NCBI GenBank assembly: GCA_946479995.1
Contig: CAMLIU010000174.1
Span: forward strand, 1 to 5,050
Length of the DNA: 5,050 nt
Direction of reading: 5' to 3'
Source of the DNA: an uncultured Gemmatimonadota bacterium
GTDB taxonomy: Bacteria; Gemmatimonadota; Gemmatimonadetes; Gemmatimonadales; Gemmatimonadaceae
Position numbers and translations under genes: made by a program. Positions 1 to 5,050 of the stretch are shown piece after piece; positions within the stretch are counted from its first letter, which is position 1, and the number at the start of each line of letters is the position of its first letter. Below the pieces are notes generated by a model. The model saw only the letters and a program-made list of their open reading frames with translations, did no database searches and was not told where the DNA came from.

Positions 1-11
1 CGCCCGGGGAT

Positions 12-19
12 TAACTTTG
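12..19 (+). promoter_or_regulatory. Promoter-like TAnnTTTG box upstream of the TPR-ParA-lipoprotein operon
   Basis: The bases TAACTTTG match exactly the TAnnTTTG -7 element described for Bacteroidota primary sigma factor promoters. The box lies in an AT-rich island (ATTAACTTT) within otherwise very GC-rich DNA, 62 bases before the ATG of the TPR gene, which would give a leader of about 55 nt. The matching -33 element would lie off the left edge, so it cannot be examined. Use of this motif in this organism is inference. A similar box stands at nearly the same distance from the acyl-CoA synthetase gene. Confidence 0.35.
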
Positions 20-81
20 CGCCGGAACACCGTCCCGCCGCCGGGCCATCCGCTCGCTTCTCCCACCTGCCGCGCAATCAC

Positions 82-537
82 ATGTCCTGGTTGAGTCGCC
101 TGATCGGCGGCAAGTCGGACGGCAACGTGAAGCCGCAGCGCCTCGACTATCTCAACGAGGCGCTGGGGCTCGAGCGTCAGGGTGACTTCGACGCGGCGCT
201 CACGTCGTACCGGCTCGCGCTCCGCGACCACCCGAACGACCCGCGCATCCTGCAGAACATGGCGATCGCCTTCTCGCGCACGGGACGGCTGTCGGAGGCG
301 GTGACGGCGTATCGGCGGGCGCTCGAGCTCGATCCCGAGCTCTCGGGCGCCCACTACGGCCTCGCCTTCCTCCAGCTCAAGCGCGGCGACCTGGCGGAGG
401 CTGCTGCGCATCTCGAAGCCTTCCTCGAGTCGCCCCCCTCCGGCGCGGAGGCGGAGCGCTGGGTCCGGCACGCGCGGCAGACGCTCGACGAGCTTCGCGC
501 GCAGTCGTCGGGTCCGGTGGATCAGCCCGAGGGCTAG
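82..537 (+). CDS. Tetratricopeptide-repeat (TPR) protein, small cytoplasmic scaffold
   Basis: This 151-residue protein consists almost wholly of TPR helices. Three units can be read at about residues 22-53, 54-87 and 88-117. They carry the TPR signature small and aromatic positions, for example G34-D-F-D-A-A followed by Y43, then G68-R-L-S-E-A followed by Y77 and the A-L-E-L-D-P turn ending at P85, then G102-D-L-A-E-A-A. TPR arrays bind partner proteins and have no catalysis of their own. The N-terminus (MSWLSRLIGG) is a short amphipathic stretch and not a convincing signal peptide, so a cytoplasmic location is likely. The C-terminus is a short helix and a Pro/Gly tail. No clear Shine-Dalgarno precedes the ATG, but it is the first plausible start and sits 62 bases after a promoter-like box. 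The stop overlaps the ParA GTG by one base (TAGTG), so the two products are probably made together and may interact. The partner is inference. Confidence 0.85.
   Translation: MSWLSRLIGGKSDGNVKPQRLDYLNEALGLERQGDFDAALTSYRLALRDHPNDPRILQNMAIAFSRTGRLSEAVTAYRRALELDPELSGAHYGLAFLQLKRGDLAEAAAHLEAFLESPPSGAEAERWVRHARQTLDELRAQSSGPVDQPEG
529..533 (+). promoter_or_regulatory. Ribosome binding site (GAGGG) for the ParA-family gene
   Basis: GAGGG lies three bases before the GTG at 537, inside the last codons of the TPR gene. The spacing is short, so start-stop coupling through the overlapping TAGTG probably helps initiation. It supports the GTG start, which places beta strand 1 of the ATPase directly at the N-terminus, as expected for ParA proteins. 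Confidence 0.45.
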
Positions 538-1304
538 TGGGGACCGTCCTCGCCGTCGTCAGCCAGAAAGGGGGAGTCGGCAAGACGACCACCGCCATCA
601 ACCTGGCGAGCGCCCTCGCCCTTCGCGGACGCAAGACGCTGCTCGTGGACGCCGATCCCCAGGGGGCGGTGCGGCACGGCATCGGCCTCGGCGACGACAT
701 CGAACCGAGCGGGCTCGCCGACGTCCTGTCCGGGACCCGGGAACTGCCCGACGTCGTGCGTCCCACGCCACTTCCCTGGCTGCGCGTCCTGCTGGCCGGC
801 TCGGTGAGCGATGCGGGGGAGCACGAGAGCTACGCGGCGCTCATGTCCGGCTCGCAACGCCTGCCCGAGCTGTTCGATCGCGCGCGGGCGCGCGGATACC
901 TCGTGCTGGTGGACACCCCGCCCGGACTGGGGCCGATCACTCGCCGCGTTCTGGCGTGTGCCGACCATGTGCTGGTGCCTCTCCAGTGCGAGCCACTGGC
1001 GCTCCAGACCACGACGCAGATCCTGCGCGCCGTTCGAGAGGCCTCGCGAGCGAATCCAGCCCTCACACTCGACGGCATCCTGCTCACGATGCTGGAGCAG
1101 GCGAGCGAGGTCTCGCAGCGCGTGGCGGCGTACGTGCGCGAGCAGTTGCCCCCCGAGCTCGTGTTCGACGTGACGATCCCGCGCACGATGGCGACGTCCG
1201 ACGCCTTCGCGGCGGGCCAGCCGGTGGTGCTGCGCTCGCCGGATGACGCAGCGTCCATCGCGTACCGGCAGCTTGCCGAGACGCTGGACGGGAGGCTGCG
1301 GTGA
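537..1304 (+). CDS. ParA/Soj/MinD-family P-loop ATPase (orphan, no ParB seen)
   Basis: This 255-residue protein is full length for a chromosomal ParA/Soj. It has the deviant Walker A motif KGGVGKTT at residues 11-18 with signature lysine K11 and K16, the Walker A' strand LLVDADPQG at 35-43 with D38 and D40, Walker B LVDTPPG at 124-130, and the family segment VPLQCEPLALQ at 147-157. Such ATPases dimerise on ATP and position chromosomes, plasmids or protein complexes. It has no N-terminal helix-turn-helix, so it is Soj-like and not a plasmid type Ia ParA, and no MinD-like amphipathic C-terminal helix is evident. Aligned with Bacillus Soj from memory, the DNA-contacting R189 and R218 correspond to A189 and A219 here, and the basic DPRSRG segment corresponds to SPDDAA (234-239). 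Nucleoid binding may therefore be weak or different. It is coupled to a TPR gene upstream and a lipoprotein gene downstream. No parB or parS-like site is in the window. The family call is secure; the cargo is unknown. Confidence 0.93.
   Translation: MGTVLAVVSQKGGVGKTTTAINLASALALRGRKTLLVDADPQGAVRHGIGLGDDIEPSGLADVLSGTRELPDVVRPTPLPWLRVLLAGSVSDAGEHESYAALMSGSQRLPELFDRARARGYLVLVDTPPGLGPITRRVLACADHVLVPLQCEPLALQTTTQILRAVREASRANPALTLDGILLTMLEQASEVSQRVAAYVREQLPPELVFDVTIPRTMATSDAFAAGQPVVLRSPDDAASIAYRQLAETLDGRLR
1291..1295 (+). promoter_or_regulatory. Ribosome binding site (GGAGG) deciding the GTG start of the lipoprotein gene
   Basis: GGAGG stands five bases before the GTG at 1301, within the 3' end of the ParA-family gene. 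The same sequence and spacing precede the acyl-CoA synthetase ATG. It selects the GTG that overlaps the ParA stop (GTGA) and puts a positively charged signal-peptide start (MKRR) at the N-terminus. Confidence 0.7.
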
Positions 1305-2071
1305 AGCGGCGCGCGCTCCTCCTCGGCGTGACCGTCACCGCCGTGGCGCTGGCGTGCGGCGAGGTGCCGACGCTGGATCAGGGGATCGCGTACATCTCGC
1401 CGATCATCCTGCCGGCACCAGCGGTGGCGATCGGGGATCAGCTGCGCGACAGCCTCGGCAACGTGGCGCCACTCCGCATCGAGGCGTTCGGTCGCAACGG
1501 TGAGCAGCTGCCCGATCCGCAGGCCACCTTCCTCCCCACGGTGGTGCCGTCGCCGATCTCGATCGGCGCCGACGGCGTCGTCACCGCCTCGGACACGGTG
1601 AGCGCCGTGAAGACGGTGCAGATCATCGGGCGCGTGGGCAGCAAGCTGCAGACGACCACCGTGAGCCTGCTCGTCGTCCCCCAGCCCGATTCGCTTGGCC
1701 GCAGCTCGGATTCGCTGAAGACCGTCGCGCTTCCGGCGCTCGACACGCTTCGGGTCACCGTGACCGGGTTGAACTCCGCCGGTGCACGTGTGGGCGTTCC
1801 CGGAATCGCCGTGCGCTACCGCATCGCCGGCGTCTACGGACCCGGCAGGGACACGGCCACGGCGATCCTCACGCTCGACGGACGCACGGTGTCGCGGCCC
1901 GACTCGACGATCGCGGTCGACACGACCGACGCATCGGGACTCGCGTCGCGCACACTCGTCGTGGCCAACGCGAAGCTGGACTCGGTGGTGGTGATCGTCC
2001 GCGCGCGTTCGCTCCGCGGCGACCCGCTCCGGGGAGATTCCCTGCGCTTCATCCTGCGACCGGCCCCGTAG
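1301..2071 (+). CDS. Predicted lipoprotein with two Ig-like beta domains
   Basis: This 256-residue protein begins with a type II signal peptide: basic MKRR, a hydrophobic core at about 5-17, then A-L-A-C with the lipidated cysteine at residue 19 and Gly at +2. The lipobox is loose, with Ala instead of Leu at -3, but acceptable; +2 is not Asp, so outer-membrane sorting is likely if the cell is diderm. The mature part is rich in Thr, Val, Ser and Asp with short alternating strands. One domain spans about 40-127, ending in strands like TTTVSLLVV, and resembles bacterial Ig-like (Big_2-type) modules. A second spans about 148-253, with VDTTDASGLASRTLVV at 206-221, which resembles the T-D-x-x-G-x-A strand motif of Big_1/invasin-type domains. 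A linker with two DSL units separates them. No catalytic motif is seen; a surface or periplasmic structural or binding role is inferred. It is the last gene of the TPR-ParA operon, overlapping ParA by four bases (GTGA). The exact family is not recognised. Confidence 0.8.
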   Translation: MKRRALLLGVTVTAVALACGEVPTLDQGIAYISPIILPAPAVAIGDQLRDSLGNVAPLRIEAFGRNGEQLPDPQATFLPTVVPSPISIGADGVVTASDTVSAVKTVQIIGRVGSKLQTTTVSLLVVPQPDSLGRSSDSLKTVALPALDTLRVTVTGLNSAGARVGVPGIAVRYRIAGVYGPGRDTATAILTLDGRTVSRPDSTIAVDTTDASGLASRTLVVANAKLDSVVVIVRARSLRGDPLRGDSLRFILRPAP

Positions 2072-2107
2072 CGCCGAGAGTGGTGGCGCCCGGGGCTCAC
2101 CACGCGG

Positions 2108-2115
2108 TATCTTCG
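2108..2115 (+). promoter_or_regulatory. Promoter-like TAnnTT-G box upstream of the acyl-CoA synthetase gene
   Basis: TATCTTCG differs from TAnnTTTG by one base and lies 64 bases before the ATG at 2180, almost the same distance as the box before the TPR gene. It also scores four of six against a sigma-70 TATAAT box, but no TTGACA-like or TTTG-like upstream element is seen at the expected distance. The rest of the 2072-2179 gap holds only weak 5-bp GC inverted repeats (2071-2075 with 2085-2089, and 2124-2128 with 2143-2147) that are not convincing terminators. Confidence 0.3.
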
Positions 2116-2169
2116 GCCTGAACGAGCGGCCCTGCGCCGCCGCGCTCCCACCAGCGACGTTCCCCAGCC

Positions 2170-2174
2170 GGAGG
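2170..2174 (+). promoter_or_regulatory. Ribosome binding site (GGAGG) of the acyl-CoA synthetase gene
   Basis: GGAGG is followed by five bases and the ATG at 2180. It is the clearest Shine-Dalgarno in the window and fixes the start of the acyl-CoA synthetase gene. Confidence 0.75.
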
Positions 2175-2179
2175 TTCCG

Positions 2180-4018
2180 ATGATCTCGTCCGGAGGCCCG
2201 CGCAACACGCCGCCCGGTACCCTCACGCGGCTGTTCTTCGACGCGGTCGCGCGCCACGACAAGGCTGACGCGCTCCAGGTGAAGGTCAACGGCGTGTACC
2301 AGCCGATCTCGAGCCGCACCGTGGCCGAGCGGGTCCGACGCGTCGCCCTCGGCCTGCGCGAGATCGGGGTGAAGCCGGGGGATCGGGTGGGGATCCTGTC
2401 GGAGAACCGGCCGGAGTGGGCGATCGCCGACTACGCGTGCCTCACGGCGTGCCTGACCGACGTGCCGCTCTATCCCAACCTCCCGGCGGAACAGGCAGCG
2501 TACATCCTGCGCGACTCGGGCACGGTAGCGCTGTTCGTCAGCAACGCCGAGCAGGCGGCGAAGATCGCCGAGGTGCGCACAGGCTGCCCTGCCCTGCACA
2601 CCGTGATCACCTTCGCCGCCGATCGGCACGCCGGCGCGGATCTGACATTCGCGGAGCTGGAGGCGAAGGGTGCCGCCGTCGACAGCGAGGCGCGAGCGGC
2701 GGCGTACCGCGAGCAGGCCCTCGCGGTGAAGCCGGACGACATCGCGACGATCATCTACACGTCGGGGACGACCGGGGAGCCGAAGGGCGTCATGCTCACG
2801 CACGACAACCTCTACTCCAACGTGATGGCGTCCGTGCTCGCCATTCCCTTCGAGGGGCGCGACGTCGGGCTGAGCTTCCTCCCGCTGTCGCACATCTTCG
2901 AGCGGATGGCGGGACATTACCTGATGTTCCACGTGGGCTGCTCCATCGCCTACGCCGAGTCCATCGACACGGTGCCGAACGACCTGCTGCTCGTGCGGCC
3001 GACGCTGGTGCTCTCCGTACCGCGACTGTACGAGAAGATGTACGCGCGTGTCCTCGACAACGCGCTGTCGGGGGGCGCGGTGAAGAAGCGCATCTTCTTC
3101 TGGGCGCGTGGCGTCGCGGAGCGATGGGCGAACGTGAGGCTCGCCGGCGGCGAGCCGGCCGGGCTGCTGGCGACGCAGTACCGCATCGCGCAGAAGCTGG
3201 TGTTTTCCAAGCTCAAGGCCCGGACCGGCGGCCGGCTGCGCTACTTCGTGTCGGGCGGCGCACCCCTGGCTCCCGAGATCAACAAGTTCTTCTACGCCGC
3301 GGGCCTCGAGATCCTCGAGGGCTACGGGCTGACGGAGACGTCACCCGTGATCGCGGTGAACACTCCCGAGGCGTTCCGCATCGGCACGGTGGGCAAGCCG
3401 ATCGCCGGGATCGACGTCACCATCGCCCCCGATGGCGAGATCCTGTCGCGCGGCCCGAACGTCATGAAGGGCTACTACAATCGCCCCGAGGCGACACGCG
3501 AGGCGATCGACGCCGAAGGGTGGTTCCACACCGGCGACATCGGAGAGCTGCACGACGGCTTCCTCTCGATCACCGATCGCAAGAAGGAGATCATCGTCAC
3601 CGCCGGCGGCAAGAACATCGCGCCGCAGCCGATCGAGAACGCGATCAAGACGAACAAGTACGTGAGCCAGGCCGTGCTGATCGGCGACAAGCGCAAGTTC
3701 CCGTCCGTGCTCGTCGTGCCGAACTGGGACAACCTCGAGAAGTACGCCGGCTACAAGGGACTGCAGGGACGCACCCGCGCCGAGCTGCTGTCCGAGCCGG
3801 TCATCCGCGCGAAGATGGAGAAGGAGGTGCTCGGCGCGCTCCATGGGCTGGCGCGCTTCGAGACGCCGAAGAAGGTGGCGCTGCTGGAGCACGACTTCTC
3901 GGTGGAGCGCGGCGAGCTGACGCCAACCCTGAAGGTCAAGCGCCGCGTGATCGACAAGCTGTACAAGCCGCAGATCGACGAGCTGTACGCCGACGAGCAC
4001 GAGCACGCCGGCGTCTGA
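2180..4018 (+). CDS. Long-chain fatty acid--CoA ligase (AMP-forming acyl-CoA synthetase, FadD15-like)
   Basis: This 612-residue enzyme activates fatty acids with ATP to acyl-AMP and then transfers the acyl group to CoA, feeding beta-oxidation or lipid synthesis at the inner face of the membrane. All core motifs of the ANL superfamily are present: the phosphate loop YTSGTTGEPKG at 193-203, FLPLSHIFER at 233-242, SGGAPL at 358-363, the adenine-binding GYGLTETSP at 381-389, GWFHTGD at 447-453 with the ribose-binding D453, the hinge DRKKEII at 466-472 followed by AGGKNIAP at 475-482, and the C-terminal LTPTLKVKR with the likely catalytic lysine K585. About 600 residues, PLSHIFER and LTPTLKVKR place it with the bacterial long-chain group (FadD15/Faa-like) and not with the 561-residue E. 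coli FadD. It has its own promoter-like box and Shine-Dalgarno and ends at a hairpin, so it is probably monocistronic. Substrate chain length cannot be read from sequence. No residue appears to be missing. Confidence 0.95.
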   Translation: MISSGGPRNTPPGTLTRLFFDAVARHDKADALQVKVNGVYQPISSRTVAERVRRVALGLREIGVKPGDRVGILSENRPEWAIADYACLTACLTDVPLYPNLPAEQAAYILRDSGTVALFVSNAEQAAKIAEVRTGCPALHTVITFAADRHAGADLTFAELEAKGAAVDSEARAAAYREQALAVKPDDIATIIYTSGTTGEPKGVMLTHDNLYSNVMASVLAIPFEGRDVGLSFLPLSHIFERMAGHYLMFHVGCSIAYAESIDTVPNDLLLVRPTLVLSVPRLYEKMYARVLDNALSGGAVKKRIFFWARGVAERWANVRLAGGEPAGLLATQYRIAQKLVFSKLKARTGGRLRYFVSGGAPLAPEINKFFYAAGLEILEGYGLTETSPVIAVNTPEAFRIGTVGKPIAGIDVTIAPDGEILSRGPNVMKGYYNRPEATREAIDAEGWFHTGDIGELHDGFLSITDRKKEIIVTAGGKNIAPQPIENAIKTNKYVSQAVLIGDKRKFPSVLVVPNWDNLEKYAGYKGLQGRTRAELLSEPVIRAKMEKEVLGALHGLARFETPKKVALLEHDFSVERGELTPTLKVKRRVIDKLYKPQIDELYADEHEHAGV

Positions 4019-4030
4019 GCCGGCGCGCGC

Positions 4031-4053
4031 CTGCCGGAGCTCAGCTCCGGCGG
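4031..4053. terminator. Hairpin at the convergent junction, probable bidirectional terminator
   Basis: GCCGGAGC (4033-4040) and GCTCCGGC (4044-4051) form a perfect 8-bp stem, extended by a T-G wobble (4032/4052) and a C-G pair (4031/4053) to ten pairs. The three-base loop TCA (4041-4043) is the complement of the TGA stop of the minus-strand gene. It lies 12 bases after the stop of the acyl-CoA synthetase and at the end of the opposing gene, the expected place for a shared terminator. No T tract follows on either strand, so it may be Rho-aided, or act as a 3'-end stabiliser. Confidence 0.55.
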
Positions 4054-4682
4054 ACGTGCAGGGTGACGAGGGGTGAGCGTTCCGGTTCCTTCTCGCCGAC
4101 CCAGAGCTCGTCGTCGCGCGCGATCTCCCTGACTCCGTCGGGCACGGCGAGGCTGCTGGGGCCGATGAGCCGGCCGCCGGACCTCGTGATGCGGACGCCA
4201 GCCGCCGCGCGCTCCGCGGTCGAGCGCCCGATGGCCGTCGCGCGCGCGGCGCCCGGGGCGAGCGGCGGCACGCCGTCGCTCAGCACGACGGAGATTCCCG
4301 GCTCGCCCTCTCGTCCGGACGGGGGATCCACGAGCACGATCGGCGTCTCCACCAGCTCGTGCAGCGCGGACGCCTGCGTCCCCCAGTCGTCGAGCAGCAC
4401 GACGAAACCGCGGGCGTCGGAGAGGCCGAGGAAGGCGGCGAGGCGCATCGCCGTCGTCGCGTCACCGCGAAGGAAGGGGTCGGGCGTCGCTTCGAGCGGC
4501 AACGTGGGCTCGCGCCGGAAGTCGGCCACGCCGTTCCGCACGGGATACTCCGCATGACACACCGGGCAGCCGAGCAGGCCGTCGACGATGTGGCGGGCCT
4601 CCATGCGCGTGGCAGAGGCGACCAGCCAGCTCTCCTCGTGCGGCACGGGGCAGCGCAGCGCATCCACGAGCTCGATGAACAT
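4041..4682 (-). CDS. Trm112-like zinc-knuckle protein with a degenerate methyltransferase-like C-terminal domain
   Basis: This 213-residue protein starts with a Trm112/UPF0434-like segment. C11-P-V-P-H15 is followed by G38-C-P-V-C-H and A44-EYPVRNGVADF (to 55), which resembles the C-P-x-C ... YPIRDGIP pattern of that family. C11, H15, C39 and C42 could bind one zinc ion. Trm112-type domains bind and stabilise methyltransferases, or are fused to their N-termini. The remainder (about 75-200) reads like a class I methyltransferase skeleton: strand FVVLLDDWGT at 93-102 where the SAM-binding glycine loop belongs, strand IVLVDPP at 115-121, L-A-P-G at 141-144, and ITRSGGRLIGP at 165-175, like the usual L-R-P-G-G-R-L turn. 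The G-x-G-x-G motif is absent, so catalysis is doubtful. It lies 15 bases after the dehydrogenase stop and is probably cotranscribed; no clear Shine-Dalgarno precedes the ATG. The zinc-knuckle call is moderate and the methyltransferase reading is inference. Confidence 0.7.
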   Translation of the reverse strand: MFIELVDALRCPVPHEESWLVASATRMEARHIVDGLLGCPVCHAEYPVRNGVADFRREPTLPLEATPDPFLRGDATTAMRLAAFLGLSDARGFVVLLDDWGTQASALHELVETPIVLVDPPSGREGEPGISVVLSDGVPPLAPGAARATAIGRSTAERAAAGVRITRSGGRLIGPSSLAVPDGVREIARDDELWVGEKEPERSPLVTLHVRRS

Positions 4683-4697
4683 GGGCGCGGCGAACGC

Positions 4698-5050
4698 TCA
4701 GGTGCGCGAGAGTCGCAGCTCGTCCACGTTGAGCTGCGGCGGCGCGGTCAACACGTACGCGACCGCGTCGGCCACGGAATCCGCGTCGAGCATCCGGGCG
4801 CGTGGCGTGAAGCCCTCGCGCCGGTCGGGATCCACGACATCCCAGAGCGTCGTGTCCACCGGCCCCGGTGAGACCAGGGAGGCGCGCACGCCGGTTCCCT
4901 GCAGCTCGGCGCGCAGCACCTCGTGCAGCGCGCGCAGGCCGTGCTTGCTCGCGGCATAGGCGGCGTTGCCGGGAAAGACGGCGCGGTCGGCGATGGAGCC
5001 CACGGTGACGATGTGCCCCGCCCCGCGGCGCCGCATGCCGGGAAGGAAGG
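4698..5050 (-). CDS. Short-chain dehydrogenase/reductase (SDR), C-terminal part; N-terminus beyond window edge
   Basis: The reading frame stays open to the right edge, where it reads F-L-P-G-M-R-R-R-G-A-G-H, typical of the SDR segment before strand beta 5. The visible 117 codons therefore lack the Rossmann start with its TGxxxGxG cofactor motif, and the ATG at 5036 is an internal methionine, not the start. Active-site residues are visible: serine in IVTVGSIA (codon 4995-4997), tyrosine of YAASK (4956-4958) and lysine (4944-4946). After them come the ASLVSPGPVDT segment, which follows beta 6 and contacts the cofactor, and a standard C-terminal helix. Such enzymes perform NAD(P)-dependent oxidation or reduction of alcohols, ketones or 3-oxoacyl thioesters. 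The length to the C-terminus fits a classical SDR of about 230-250 residues. Cofactor preference and substrate cannot be decided without the N-terminus. It is the upstream partner of the zinc-knuckle protein gene. Confidence 0.92.
   Translation of the reverse strand, partial: FLPGMRRRGAGHIVTVGSIADRAVFPGNAAYAASKHGLRALHEVLRAELQGTGVRASLVSPGPVDTTLWDVVDPDRREGFTPRARMLDADSVADAVAYVLTAPPQLNVDELRLSRT

Noticed and set aside
1..2071. parS-like centromere palindrome or a parB gene near the ParA-family gene
   Set aside because: No TGTTTCACGTGAAACA-like palindrome and no ParB-type reading frame is visible; only what lies upstream of position 1 remains unknown.
2071..2147. Possible rho-independent terminator after the lipoprotein gene
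   Set aside because: Only 5-bp GC stems with long loops or early mismatches and no T tract; such pairings are expected by chance at this GC content.
830..2932. A 700-codon minus-strand open frame running antisense to the ParA, lipoprotein and acyl-CoA synthetase genes
   Set aside because: Its translation is rich in Arg, His and Asp with no domain pattern, and it crosses three well-supported genes. It reflects the scarcity of stop codons in high-GC DNA.
3341..4006. Minus-strand 221-codon open frame inside the acyl-CoA synthetase
   Set aside because: A mirror of the real coding strand; Leu/Val/Asp/His-rich sequence without recognisable domain or ribosome binding site.
2416..4557. A 713-codon plus-strand open frame out of phase with the acyl-CoA synthetase and running antisense into the zinc-knuckle gene
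   Set aside because: Arg/Ala-rich low-complexity translation with no motif; the overlapping synthetase has every family motif in the other frame.
4359..4959. Plus-strand open frames (4359-4871 and 4588-4959) opposite the zinc-knuckle and dehydrogenase genes
   Set aside because: Antisense shadows; the minus strand carries the SDR active site and the CPxC motif, and the plus frames show no family features.
5034..5036. The ATG at 5036 as the start of a short dehydrogenase
   Set aside because: The frame continues open to the window edge with SDR-typical residues (F-L-P-G) before this Met, and the cofactor-binding half would be missing.

Overview
The window is high-GC, densely coded chromosomal bacterial DNA. 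It carries four complete plus-strand genes, one complete minus-strand gene and one minus-strand gene cut by the right edge. GC-rich codon use, a TPR/ParA/lipoprotein layout, a lipoprotein built of Ig-like beta domains, and promoter-like TAnnTT-G boxes of the kind known from the FCB group all suggest Gemmatimonadota or a relative. This placement is inference; there is no rRNA or marker gene to prove it.

Left part (1-2071): a short leader with one promoter-like box, then three tightly coupled plus-strand genes. These are a three-TPR scaffold protein (82-537), a ParA/Soj-family ATPase (537-1304, GTG start overlapping the TPR stop by 1 base) and a predicted lipoprotein with two Ig-like beta domains (1301-2071, GTG start overlapping the ParA stop by 4 bases). 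No parB and no parS-like palindrome is visible. Compared with Bacillus Soj, as recalled, the ATPase keeps the nucleotide-binding residues but has alanine at both arginines used for DNA binding. It may therefore be an orphan ParA doing something other than classical nucleoid-based segregation.

Middle (2072-4018): a 108-base intergenic gap with a second promoter-like box and a clear Shine-Dalgarno, followed by a complete AMP-forming long-chain fatty acyl-CoA synthetase of the bacterial FadD15-like type. It looks monocistronic and activates fatty acids for lipid synthesis or beta-oxidation.

Right part (4019-5050): a GC-rich hairpin at the convergent junction, probably a shared terminator, then a minus-strand pair. 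The upstream member, entering from the right edge, is a short-chain dehydrogenase/reductase with an intact S-Y-K active site. The downstream member is a 213-residue protein with a Trm112-like zinc-knuckle N-terminus and a C-terminal part that resembles a decayed class I methyltransferase. No mobile element, CRISPR array, tRNA or rRNA was seen.
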